A stretch of DNA of 64,000 bases from an uncultured Cohaesibacter sp. (GTDB lineage: Bacteria > Pseudomonadota > Alphaproteobacteria > Rhizobiales > Cohaesibacteraceae), in NCBI RefSeq assembly GCF_963662805.1, contig NZ_OY759869.1:62001-126000 (forward strand). Direction: 5' to 3'. Below, in pieces: positions 25,497 through 34,399 of this stretch. The stretch's first letter is position 1. Every line of letters begins with the position of its first letter. The position numbers and the translations under genes were made by a program. Under the pieces are notes generated by a model. It saw only the letters and a list, made by a program, of their open reading frames with translations, was not told the DNA's origin and did no database searches.

Positions 25497-28400
25497 CTAG
25501 TTGCCAAAGAGGCCCTTGGTGACGTCGCGCAGGATCTGCTGCTCAAGGCTCGGCTTCTTCTGCTCATTGTTGTTATTGTTGTTATTTTGCTGGTTCAAAA
25601 CCTTGTTGAGATCGATGCCGAGCTTGTCGGTCTGCTTTTTGATCTCCTTGGTCACATTCTTCTCGACATTCTTCAGACCCTTGGCTGCAGCCTTGCCGAC
25701 ATCGCCCATTTGCTCGAGGCTCTTCAGCACGGCTTCCGGATTTTCGAGGATGCCGGGGATGTCGGGATAGATGCGCGGATTGTCGAGGCTGCCCCTGATG
25801 ATGATCGGAATGGGCACGCCATCGGCATCAACAGGCCCGCCCTGACCCTCGAGTTTGGCAATGAGCTTGGGTGTGGCAAGGTAATCGATGCGTTTGTTGG
25901 GCAGGTCGATTGTGCCTCTGCCATCAAGGCGCAGGAGCGGGCTCAGCATTTGCAGATCGGAATTCTTCACCTGCCCCTTGTCGAAGACGAAGCTTGCCGT
26001 GAGAGAGGAGAAATCCGTGCTCTGGGCCTCTGATGAGGTCCAGCCTTCCAGAATGTTGCCTCTCAGGCGGCGCAGCATCTGGGGGATGTTGATGCCCTGT
26101 ATCGCACCATCGCGAATGGCGAGCTTGCCCGTGCCATCGAGCGCCTGAATGATCTGTGCCTGACTGGCGCCGCGGGTGGTCAGATCGATTTCCAGACCAC
26201 CGGTGCCGCTGAGGGAATTCATGCCGATGGAATCGTTCAGAAAGCCCCTCATCTTCATATCATTGAGAGCGAAGCGGGCCGCGATCTGTGCTGGCTGGGT
26301 CGTCGAATTGATCGAGAAGGCTCCGGTGCCCTGACCGCTGTAAAGGCTTAGCTGATCAAGAGATCCGGTCAGTTGGCCATTTTCCACCTTGGTCTTGATG
26401 GTCACCGGGCCGGTGACGATGTCTCGTGCCACCAGAGATTTGGCGGCAAACTGCAGGTCGGCGTTGAAGGTGGAGAGGCCGGTGAAGTCGATCGGGCTGG
26501 TGTCCCAACCGCTGTTGTTGCGGGCCTTTTTCGTGCCGGTCGAGGCTGTCTGGGCGGTTCGTCCCTTGGCAGTGCCGTCGCCCATGAAGGGGGTCACGTC
26601 GAGCTTCTCGAACGTCAGCTTGCCAACGATGGACGGAATGGCGGTCGTTGTCAGGGTGATATCACCGCGCCCCTGCGACTGGCCGAAGGTTGCCGTCAGA
26701 TCGCTGAGGCCGACCTTCTGGGGGGCGAGGATCAATTGCGTTGTCAGTTGCAACGGCATGTCGGGCGTGCCGGTCGAGACATCCTGTCCAAGCCACGAGA
26801 GCAGGGCGCGGCTCGAAGGGGAATGGATCGACAGCTTGCTGCCGGATAGACTTGTTTGTGCTGCATCGAAGCGACCGGCGAGGCCGATGGAGAGTTGTTT
26901 GGAATCGACCGACAGGCTCGTCGGGATCGGATTGCCGCTCAATGCCTCACCAAGTCCGAGATTGCTGGTGTAGCGCAGCGTCTCCCCATTCCAGTGGAAA
27001 GATCCCTTCACGTCGAGGGGGGCATCAAGGCTCTTGATGGTGACGACGCTACTCAACTGGGAAATGGAGCCGGTTTCGCGGTTGGGTATGGCCGACTGCA
27101 GGGCTGGGTGGGAGAATTGGCCCTGATCGAGGGTCAGTGTCCCTGCGACGTTGCCCTTCTTGAGGATCTCGTCGCTGGTCAGGCCCTGTGCGGCAAAATT
27201 GAGGTTGGTTGAAAGGGTTCCCGTGAGCGGGCTGGTCTGGCCTGCAAGATGGGCGAGATCTGTGATGTCGAGCTGATGGGTCTCGAGCGATCCCTGCCAG
27301 ATCTCACGGGTCAAGGACCCGTTGAGACTGACCTTGAGGCTGCCCTTGGCGATGTTGACGTTCTTCAGGTTGAGCTTGAGATCGCCATTCTGCAGTTGGC
27401 CGATCAGCACCGCCTGTCGGACGGCTTCGCCCTGATAGGCGAGATGATCGACGCGGGCGTCAAGGGTCATGTCGATGGCGGAAAGGGCCGACAGGTCGGG
27501 CTTGTCTGTGTCGGCTGTTGTGTCGGTGGGCGTGGCGGCTGGCGCGTCCGCTTCATCATTGGTGCTGGTGGCGACGCTATCTGCCGAGTGCAAAGCCTCC
27601 TGATCGAGGATCTGGTCGAGATCGATCATCGCGCTTTCCATGGCGATGCGCACCAGCGGCTTGCCGGAGCCGTTCTTGGGGAAGACGCGCACGGCGGATT
27701 CGATTGCCTGCTCTCCGATCTTGAGGCTGAGCATGGGCAGGCGGATCTCGTCGTTGCTGACGATGACCGAGCCCTGAAGGTTGAGCTTCTCTTCCATCAC
27801 CGGGGCAGAGGCGGCTCCAAGCCATGTCAACAGGGCCTTCAAGCTGCCTGAGTTGGCGGCATAATTGGCGAGGAACAGCGTTTCCCCCTTCAGTGCCAGT
27901 TCCCCTTGCAAGGCTGCCTTGAGCACGTCGCTGTCGATCTCGAGATCGACCCGGCTGGCACCGCCATTGATGGTTCTGGCGACGTTGGCGAGGGTGCCGC
28001 TGAAGGTCAGCGTCTCGTCCTGATAGGGTAGTGTGCCGGAAAGATCCGCGGGGCCGTCGAACTCGGGAATGCTGATGGTGGCATCAAGCCCTGAGAGCAG
28101 CGTGGTGGCATTGCCATCGGCTGCCCGGCTGATCAGTGTTGCCTCGCGCACGGCAAGGCGGCGCAGGCTGAGGGCAGACAGGTCGATGGGATCGCCGGAG
28201 CCTCTTTCAAGCGCGGCTTCAGCGGTGTCGGGCGTTGCCGCGGGCGGGATGGCATTTGAGTTGTCGGCCGCTGTCTCAGAGACATCATCGGCGATGGCTG
28301 CAGCTTGACTGAGTGTCAGGATGGGCTTGTTGAGCGTAATCCCGGTGATGTCCGCCTTGCCCGACAGGAGAGGAGAGAGAGCGAGGGCAAAATCGATCCG

Positions 28401-28646
28401 CTCCACATCGAACAGGGGATTATCCGAGGTATCCCGCAGGGACACATTTTCGGCGGACAGCTTGAGACCGGTGATCAGGGACAGGGAGACATCGCCATCG
28501 ATATCAAGGCGCATGTCCGTCTGGTTCAGAACGAAGGCTTCAACCTGGGTCTTGAGAAATCCGGTGGAGATGAAAAAGGGCACCACGAGCAGCGCCAGAA
28601 GCACCAGAAACAGCGTCGAGACGAGTGAAATCAGGAGGTTGCGCAT
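25497..28646 (-). CDS. AsmA family protein
   Basis: The 1,049-residue protein has one N-terminal membrane helix (about residues 5-25) followed by a very long, mostly beta-strand periplasmic domain. Features are KTQVEAFVLNQTDMRLDIDGD near the start, repeated LSGTL-type elements, and the C-terminal DYLATPKLIAKLEGQGG and PIPIIIRGSLDNPRIYPD typical of AsmA. Such proteins are proposed to help phospholipid transport between inner and outer membranes or to act in outer-membrane assembly. The extreme C-terminus has an uninterrupted run of asparagines followed by a charged coiled-coil-like tail. It is divergent from pgi. Confidence 0.92.
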   Translation of the reverse strand: MRNLLISLVSTLFLVLLALLVVPFFISTGFLKTQVEAFVLNQTDMRLDIDGDVSLSLITGLKLSAENVSLRDTSDNPLFDVERIDFALALSPLLSGKADITGITLNKPILTLSQAAAIADDVSETAADNSNAIPPAATPDTAEAALERGSGDPIDLSALSLRRLAVREATLISRAADGNATTLLSGLDATISIPEFDGPADLSGTLPYQDETLTFSGTLANVARTINGGASRVDLEIDSDVLKAALQGELALKGETLFLANYAANSGSLKALLTWLGAASAPVMEEKLNLQGSVIVSNDEIRLPMLSLKIGEQAIESAVRVFPKNGSGKPLVRIAMESAMIDLDQILDQEALHSADSVATSTNDEADAPAATPTDTTADTDKPDLSALSAIDMTLDARVDHLAYQGEAVRQAVLIGQLQNGDLKLNLKNVNIAKGSLKVSLNGSLTREIWQGSLETHQLDITDLAHLAGQTSPLTGTLSTNLNFAAQGLTSDEILKKGNVAGTLTLDQGQFSHPALQSAIPNRETGSISQLSSVVTIKSLDAPLDVKGSFHWNGETLRYTSNLGLGEALSGNPIPTSLSVDSKQLSIGLAGRFDAAQTSLSGSKLSIHSPSSRALLSWLGQDVSTGTPDMPLQLTTQLILAPQKVGLSDLTATFGQSQGRGDITLTTTAIPSIVGKLTFEKLDVTPFMGDGTAKGRTAQTASTGTKKARNNSGWDTSPIDFTGLSTFNADLQFAAKSLVARDIVTGPVTIKTKVENGQLTGSLDQLSLYSGQGTGAFSINSTTQPAQIAARFALNDMKMRGFLNDSIGMNSLSGTGGLEIDLTTRGASQAQIIQALDGTGKLAIRDGAIQGINIPQMLRRLRGNILEGWTSSEAQSTDFSSLTASFVFDKGQVKNSDLQMLSPLLRLDGRGTIDLPNKRIDYLATPKLIAKLEGQGGPVDADGVPIPIIIRGSLDNPRIYPDIPGILENPEAVLKSLEQMGDVGKAAAKGLKNVEKNVTKEIKKQTDKLGIDLNKVLNQQNNNNNNNEQKKPSLEQQILRDVTKGLFGN

Positions 28647-28986
28647 TCAGTCTCTCGTATTAGTGGTTTCAAGATGTCTCGCCCGGATGGGAGCAAAAGC
28701 CAGCACGGTTGCAATCAACCATGCGAATCAAACGCAGGTCATTCTAGCCGCATGGCAGGGTGGGCTTCAAACTGCTGTGGGGATGGGGCGATATTTTGTC
28801 TGCACCATTTGGTGAAAGACAGTTCATTCTGGCCAATGGCCGGTCACTGGCCGGTTGATGGCATTGAAGCTGCGAGGGGTGGAAAACAGAGGCAAGGTGA
28901 CAAGCCCGTGTGACTAATCATATACTTTCGACATAAAATCGGCCTAAAACACCAGCGTTCAAATCATCTAGTGAATGGGGAAATTC
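28647..28986. other. Divergent promoter region between asmA-like and pgi genes
   Basis: No gene is visible in these 340 bases. TGGCCGGT occurs twice at 28837-28844 and 28848-28855, an 11-base period (about one helical turn), with another TGGCC just before. This could be a tandem protein-binding site for pgi control, but no regulator is implied by the neighbourhood. Confidence 0.35.
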
Positions 28987-30612
28987 ATGAGCTCTATGGA
29001 AGTCATCTGGACTGATCTGGTCCATCACCGTCAGGATTTCGATTCCTTTCACCTGCGCGATGCCTTTGCCAAGGACCCGACGCGTTTTGAGCGCTATTCC
29101 GCCGAAATGGATGGCTGCCTGACGCTTGATTATTCTCGCAACCGGGTTGACGAGAAAACCATGCAGCTGTTGGAAGACCTCATCGAGGCCGCCGGTGTGC
29201 GGGCGCGCTATGCCGAAATGAAGGGGGGCGCGACCATCAACAACACCGAAGGCCGGGCCGTGTTGCATGTGGCCCTTCGCGGTTCTGTTGCGGCCAATCT
29301 GGAAGTTGGCGGGCAGAATGTCACCGATGATATCAACGCGGTGAAGAAGCGACTCTATGCCTTTGCCAGCGGTGTGCGGGATGGCTCGATTGCCGCAAAG
29401 GATGGCCAGCCCTTCACGGATGTGGTCAACATCGGTATCGGTGGTTCGGACCTCGGTCCCCACATGGTGGCGCGGGCGCTCTCTGCCTTCCATGACGGAC
29501 CGCGCGTGCATTTTGTCTCCAACGTTGATGGCGCCCATATGGGCGACACGCTGAAGACCCTCGATCCGGCTCGCACCCTGTTCCTTGTCGCTTCCAAGAC
29601 CTTCACCACGCAGGAAACCATGACCAACGCCCGGGCCGCCAAGGACTGGATCACTGCGGCGATTGGCGATGATGCGGTGGCCGATCACTTCGCTGCCCTC
29701 TCCACCAACAAGGAAGGGGTTGCCGGCTTTGGCATCAACACCGACCGTATGTTTGAATTCTGGGACTGGGTTGGCGGTCGCTATTCGGTCTGGTCGGCGA
29801 TTGGCCTTCCGGTGATGATCGCCATCGGGCCGGATGGCTTTGAGGCGTTTCTCGCCGGTGCGCGCGCCATGGATAGCCATTTCGGCTCGGCTCCGTTCCG
29901 CGAGAACCTGCCGATGCTGATGGCGGCTCTGGGGCTGTGGTATCGCAATGTCTGGGGCTGTGCCTCGATGGCGGTGCTGCCCTATGACCAGCGGCTCGAA
30001 TATTTTGCCGATTTCCTGCAGCAGCTCGACATGGAATCGAACGGCAAGTCGGTCCGCAATGACGGCTCGCCCGTGCCGCGTGCAACCGGCCCGGTGATCT
30101 GGGGGGCGTCTGGCACCAACGGCCAGCATGCCTTCTATCAGGAACTGCATCAGGGCACCGACATCACGCCGTGCGAATTTCTTGTAGCGGCCAAGCCGAC
30201 CGAGGCGGATGCCTATCAGCATGAGCTGCTGCTGGCCAACTGTCTTGCTCAGGTCGAGGCGCTGGCGCTCGGACGCACCGCCGAGGAAGCAAAGGCCCAG
30301 CTTGAGGTATCGGGCAAATCGGCAGAAGAAGTTGAGGCGCTGGTGCCGCACAAGGTGTTCGAGGGCAACCGTCCAAGCTCGCTGCTGTTCTATGATCAGC
30401 TGACGCCGATGATGCTCGGTCGCCTGATCGCCCTTTATGAGCAGAAGGTGTTTGTGCAGGGCGTTGTCTGGGGCGTGAACCCCTACGACCAGTGGGGTGT
30501 CGAGCTTGGAAAGGAGCTCGCCAACAAGCTGGCCCCGGCCGTCAAGTCCGGCGATCGCGGCGCAGGCGACCCGGCGATCCTCGACCGCCTCAAAGCCTAT
30601 CGCGCCAAATAG
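28987..30612 (+). CDS. pgi: Glucose-6-phosphate isomerase
   Basis: The ATG at 28987 has a GGGGA ribosome-binding site at good spacing; the ATG at 28975 lies upstream of that site. The 541-residue protein matches E. coli Pgi in length and shows NIGIGGSDLGP, FVSNVDGAHM, SKTFTTQETM, GGRYSVWSAIG and ESNGKSVRNDG. GTNGQHAFYQELHQGT carries the catalytic histidine, and WGVNPYDQWGVELGK closes the fold. It interconverts glucose 6-phosphate and fructose 6-phosphate in glycolysis and gluconeogenesis. It is monocistronic with its own terminator. Confidence 0.97.
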   Translation: MSSMEVIWTDLVHHRQDFDSFHLRDAFAKDPTRFERYSAEMDGCLTLDYSRNRVDEKTMQLLEDLIEAAGVRARYAEMKGGATINNTEGRAVLHVALRGSVAANLEVGGQNVTDDINAVKKRLYAFASGVRDGSIAAKDGQPFTDVVNIGIGGSDLGPHMVARALSAFHDGPRVHFVSNVDGAHMGDTLKTLDPARTLFLVASKTFTTQETMTNARAAKDWITAAIGDDAVADHFAALSTNKEGVAGFGINTDRMFEFWDWVGGRYSVWSAIGLPVMIAIGPDGFEAFLAGARAMDSHFGSAPFRENLPMLMAALGLWYRNVWGCASMAVLPYDQRLEYFADFLQQLDMESNGKSVRNDGSPVPRATGPVIWGASGTNGQHAFYQELHQGTDITPCEFLVAAKPTEADAYQHELLLANCLAQVEALALGRTAEEAKAQLEVSGKSAEEVEALVPHKVFEGNRPSSLLFYDQLTPMMLGRLIALYEQKVFVQGVVWGVNPYDQWGVELGKELANKLAPAVKSGDRGAGDPAILDRLKAYRAK

Positions 30613-30640
30613 GCTCGGTCCGATTTTGATGAAGAAAACT

Positions 30641-30676
30641 CAGCCCGCCGGAACGCTCTGGCGGGCTGTTTTATTT
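30641..30676 (+). terminator. Rho-independent terminator of pgi
   Basis: CAGCCCGCC (30641-30649) pairs with GGCGGGCTG (30660-30668), followed by TTTTATTT. Confidence 0.9.
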
Positions 30677-30838
30677 GGGGGGGATGTCTGTTTGGAGGCC
30701 ATTGAGGACCTTCCTTCATGCGAAATGCTCAATACTAATTTGGAAGATAGACCATTGGTAGAAAATCTCCATATCTTTGTGGACATGCTCTTGGTCGTCG
30801 GCAACTGTAGGTCGTGAATTCAACAAGAGGGGCTGGCA

Positions 30839-31609
30839 ATGCCGACAAAACCGTTCCATAGGATCTATCGCAAAGTAAAAAGTGGTCATCCGAACGCTGG
30901 AAGTAGCAGCATTTCATACATTCAAGATCCTGATTATGCACAATCTCCTACTCATTACGTAAGGGCATACAACCTGATCCAAAACGATCTGCAAAAATTG
31001 TTTGAGTATATTGAACCGAGCATGCAGAGCCGCGAAGCCTATTCATTTCGAATACATGAGCTATTAATGCGGACTTGTATAGAGATCGAAGCAAACTTCA
31101 AAGCTATATTAAGTGAAAATACATTTACTCCGGAAGTTGGCCGATTTGGACCAATCTTCAACATGTCTGTTTACAAAAAAGTCAATCATTCTCATCACTT
31201 ATCAGACTATGAAATACTACTCCCTGAATGGAATGGAGATCGCCGAATTTGGAAGCCATTCGAAGCGTGGGGCAATGGGGAAAGCATAGAGTGGTACCAG
31301 TCCTACAATGCAAGTAAACACGATAGGAAGGAAGCTTTCAGCGAGGCGAACCTAGAGGTTTTGATTAATGCTGTTGCCGGATTGTTAGTTTTGCTGTCTT
31401 CGCAATTCGAAACGCAAGACTTCTCTGCAGGAAGCGTTCTTCTGTCGGTTGGAGGGTATGACTACCATGAATTAGAACCTGCGATCGGATCTATGTTTCG
31501 TATCAAGTTCCCTGATACTTGGGCCGAAGATGAGTTATATGACTTCGACTGGCGAGATTTAAAAGACCAAGAAAATCGTTTTCAAAAATTCAATTATGAC
31601 GAAGTCTAG
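30839..31609 (+). CDS. Hypothetical protein, low-GC orphan
   Basis: The 256-residue protein starts at an ATG behind AAGAGGGG. It has no signal peptide or membrane helix and is rich in aromatic and acidic residues. A predicted helical middle (FRIHELLMRTCIEIEANFKA) and WYQSYNASKHDR followed by another helix (LEVLINAVAGLLVLLSSQF) recall helical bundle proteins of the HEPN kind. A canonical R-x4-6-H catalytic motif is not clear, however, so this is only a suggestion. Hand counts of two 60-base lines give 43% and 35% GC, well below the neighbouring genes, which suggests horizontal transfer. It stands alone between the pgi terminator and a MITE-like element. Confidence 0.7.
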   Translation: MPTKPFHRIYRKVKSGHPNAGSSSISYIQDPDYAQSPTHYVRAYNLIQNDLQKLFEYIEPSMQSREAYSFRIHELLMRTCIEIEANFKAILSENTFTPEVGRFGPIFNMSVYKKVNHSHHLSDYEILLPEWNGDRRIWKPFEAWGNGESIEWYQSYNASKHDRKEAFSEANLEVLINAVAGLLVLLSSQFETQDFSAGSVLLSVGGYDYHELEPAIGSMFRIKFPDTWAEDELYDFDWRDLKDQENRFQKFNYDEV

Positions 31610-31670
31610 CACGAAATTACATTAGAGGGAGCGTGCCTTCACACGGTGATGCGAATGTCCGGAAGGTCCG

Positions 31671-31836
31671 GATTCCGTTGAAAAAGGCCCGCACTCAAAT
31701 TGCTTACCGAAATCCTAGAATTTGATTTCTCATAATGGCGCTGGTGCAGACTGAAATCCAGATTTTCAAGACCACAGGAATGAAGTTCTGCAAAACCTGA
31801 CGTAAAGTAATGACCATCGACTTTTTCAACGGAATC
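31671..31836. mobile_element. MITE-like element with 16-bp terminal inverted repeats
   Basis: GATTCCGTTGAAAAAG at 31671-31686 is repeated exactly in inverse as CTTTTTCAACGGAATC at 31821-31836. Both ends are flanked outside by TCCG (31667-31670 and 31837-31840), as a 4-base target duplication would be. The 134-base interior has no open frame. This is the structure of a non-autonomous transposable element. No transposase is in the window. Confidence 0.55.
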
Positions 31837-31862
31837 TCCGCAAAGCGGACTTTAAAGGCACG

Positions 31863-33503
31863 CTAACCAATCTTTCCCCTTCGCCGCGCAATAGCTTCTT
31901 CGAGGTTCGGGGCGGCTTCGATTAGGGTGCGGGTGTAGGCTTCTTGTGGGTTGGCGAAGACTGTCTCTGTCCTTCCGCGCTCGATGATCTTGCCGCGATA
32001 CATCACCATGACCTCGTCGGTGATGGCCCTGACGACCGACAGGTCGTGGCTGATGAAAAGGTAGGAGAGGTCGAGCTCCTCGCGCAGCTCCGTGAGCAGA
32101 TCGAGGATCTGGGCGCGGATCGAGACATCGAGAGCCGAGACCGGCTCGTCGGCGATGATAATCTTGGGGCGGGTGATGAGGGCGCGGGCGATGGCGAGGC
32201 GCTGACGTTGTCCGCCGGAGAATTCGTGCGGGAAGCGCTCGGCGTCGTCCGGGTCGAGTCCGACCTGTTGCAAGCTCTCGGCAATACGGCGGTTGCGTTC
32301 GCCCTCCTCAAGTCCATGGCGATAGAGATGGAGTGGTTCGGCAACCGAGCGGCCCACCTTGTGGCGGGGATTGAAGGAACCGTTCGGGTCCTGAAAGATG
32401 ATCTGGATGTCCTTGCGCACGTCGAGAAGCTCGGCCTTGCCTGCCGCGTAGGGATCATGTTTGCCGATGGTGACGGCCCCTTCCTGCGGCGCCTCAAGGC
32501 CCAGAAGGGAGCGGGCGAGGGTGGACTTGCCACAGCCTGACTCGCCGACCAGTCCGATGCTCTGGCCTTTATGGATGGTCAGATCCACCTGATCAACGGC
32601 GCGGAAGCTGCGTCGCTCCAGATAGGGGAAGGTGCGCGGCAGGGGATAGGTGCGCACCAGAGCGCGGGTCTGAAGAATTGGCTTTTGTCCCTTCAGTGCC
32701 GGATCATCGGAGAAGAGCGGCGGCTTCTGGCGCGCCGGGACATGGGTCGAGGCCTCAAACAGGCTGAGGCTATAGGGATGCTTCAGCGTCTCAAAGAGGT
32801 CCGGCAGCGGTCCCTGCTCGACGATTTTCCCCTCACGCATGATGGCAATCTGGTCGGCCATGTCGGCGACCACGGCGAGGTCGTGGGAGATGAGCATCAG
32901 GGCGCACTGGTCCTCGGCCATCAGGTCCTTCAGCAGGGTGAGGATCTCGGCCTGACTGGTGACGTCGAGGGCGGTGGTCGGCTCGTCCGCGATGATGAGG
33001 TCGGGCTTCATGGCAATGGCCATGGCGATGACGACCCGCTGGCGCTGTCCGCCCGACAGCTGATGGGGGAAGCGATCAAGGCCGATGCGGTCAAGGGGCA
33101 GGCCGACCCGGTCGAGGAGGGCGCGGGCGCGGGTCTCAGACTCCTTGCGGGTGATGTCGGTGTGCAGCAACAGGCTTTCGGCGACCTGAGCTCCGATGGA
33201 TTTGAGTGGGTTGAGGGCGGTCATCGGTTCCTGGAACACCATGCTCATCATGTCGCCGCGCCGGGCGCAGAGCGCTTTCTCGGAGAGGCTGACATGATCC
33301 TCGCCCTTGAGGCGGATCGCGCCGCTCAGCCGGGCGGCTCTGGGCAGAAGACGCATGATCGACAGGGCCGTCAGGCTCTTGCCCGACCCGGATTCCCCAA
33401 CCAGACCAAGGCATTGACCGGCCTCGAGCGAGACACTCACGTCCTTGAGGATGCCCTTGTCGCCGATTGACAGGCAGACCTTGTCCAGCTCGAGAAGGCT
33501 CAT
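31863..33503 (-). CDS. Peptide-type ABC transporter ATPase, two fused nucleotide-binding domains
   Basis: The 546-residue protein carries two complete ABC domains, equivalent to a DppD-DppF fusion (as in YejF or GsiA). Domain 1 has Walker A GESGSGKS (near 36), signature LSGGQRQR (near 150) and IIADEPTTALD. Domain 2 has GESGCGKS (near 320), FSGGQRQR (near 429) and IIADEPVSALD. It powers import through the two permeases encoded directly upstream; its start overlaps the second permease gene by 4 bases. It is the last gene of a long minus-strand array. The substrate class is peptides, opines or related compounds. Confidence 0.95.
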   Translation of the reverse strand: MSLLELDKVCLSIGDKGILKDVSVSLEAGQCLGLVGESGSGKSLTALSIMRLLPRAARLSGAIRLKGEDHVSLSEKALCARRGDMMSMVFQEPMTALNPLKSIGAQVAESLLLHTDITRKESETRARALLDRVGLPLDRIGLDRFPHQLSGGQRQRVVIAMAIAMKPDLIIADEPTTALDVTSQAEILTLLKDLMAEDQCALMLISHDLAVVADMADQIAIMREGKIVEQGPLPDLFETLKHPYSLSLFEASTHVPARQKPPLFSDDPALKGQKPILQTRALVRTYPLPRTFPYLERRSFRAVDQVDLTIHKGQSIGLVGESGCGKSTLARSLLGLEAPQEGAVTIGKHDPYAAGKAELLDVRKDIQIIFQDPNGSFNPRHKVGRSVAEPLHLYRHGLEEGERNRRIAESLQQVGLDPDDAERFPHEFSGGQRQRLAIARALITRPKIIIADEPVSALDVSIRAQILDLLTELREELDLSYLFISHDLSVVRAITDEVMVMYRGKIIERGRTETVFANPQEAYTRTLIEAAPNLEEAIARRRGKIG

Positions 33504-34399
33504 GCGATCTTGCTCCCGCCGATGTCGAGGCTGGAACGGGTTTTGGGGTCGAGCATGTCGCGCAGGCCATCGCCAAGCAGGTTGAGGCCGAGGACCGTGA
33601 GGATGATGGCGAGGCCGGGAATGATGGCAAGCTGCGGGGCGAACGCCATCATCGTCTGGGCTGCCGAGAGCATCTGACCCCAGCTAGGCATCGGCGGCTG
33701 GGTGCCTAGGCCGACATAGCTGAGTCCTGCCTCAGCGAGAATGCCGAGAGAGAACTGGATGGTTCCCTGCACGATGAGCAGGTTGGCGATGTTGGGCAGG
33801 ATATGTTCGATGGTGATACGGGCCGAGCCCTTGCCAGAGAGGCGGGCCGCGAGAATGAATTCGCGGGTCCAGAGGCTGAGCGCCGCACCGCGCGAGAGGC
33901 GGGCGAAGACCGGGATGTTGAAGATGCCGATGGCAATGATGGCGTTGATCGCCCCGGGGCCTGCAAGCGCTGTGATCATGATGGCCGAAATGATGGCGGG
34001 GAAGGCGAAGATGAAGTCGCCGGTGCGCATCAGGGCCTCGTCGAGCCAGCCGCCTTTCGCCGCCGCCCATGTGCCGATGGGGACGCCAAGGCCCATGCCG
34101 ATGCCGACGGCAACCAGAGCAACGGCGATGGAATTTCGCGCGCCCAGCATGATCATCGAGAAGAGATCATGCCCGAACTGATCCGTGCCGAGCCAGTAGG
34201 TGCTGCTCATGGGCTTGAGCCGATCGGCGATGTTCACCGACAGGGCGTCATGGGGCGTCCAGACGAAGGACAGCAGCGCTATCGCGACAAAGAACAGGGT
34301 GATCAACCCGCCGATGACAAAGGAGGGCGAGCGAAGGCCGCGTTGGATAAAGCCGCGCTCCCGGTCCGACTGGGAGGCAAAGAGACGGGGCTTGTTCAT
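33500..34399 (-). CDS. Peptide-type ABC transporter permease (DppC-like)
   Basis: The 299-residue protein has about six membrane helices. It begins with the cytoplasmic N-terminal stretch and first helix of the DppC/OppC type (SPSFVIGGLITLFFVAIALL), followed by YWLGTDQFGHDLFS, a hallmark of this subunit. The EAA loop is recognisable around REFILAARLSGKGSARITIEHILPN. It pairs with the DppB-like subunit to form the inner-membrane channel. The start overlaps the DppB-like stop and its own stop overlaps the ATPase start, each by 4 bases, so the three are co-translated. Confidence 0.94.
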   Translation of the reverse strand: MNKPRLFASQSDRERGFIQRGLRSPSFVIGGLITLFFVAIALLSFVWTPHDALSVNIADRLKPMSSTYWLGTDQFGHDLFSMIMLGARNSIAVALVAVGIGMGLGVPIGTWAAAKGGWLDEALMRTGDFIFAFPAIISAIMITALAGPGAINAIIAIGIFNIPVFARLSRGAALSLWTREFILAARLSGKGSARITIEHILPNIANLLIVQGTIQFSLGILAEAGLSYVGLGTQPPMPSWGQMLSAAQTMMAFAPQLAIIPGLAIILTVLGLNLLGDGLRDMLDPKTRSSLDIGGSKIA

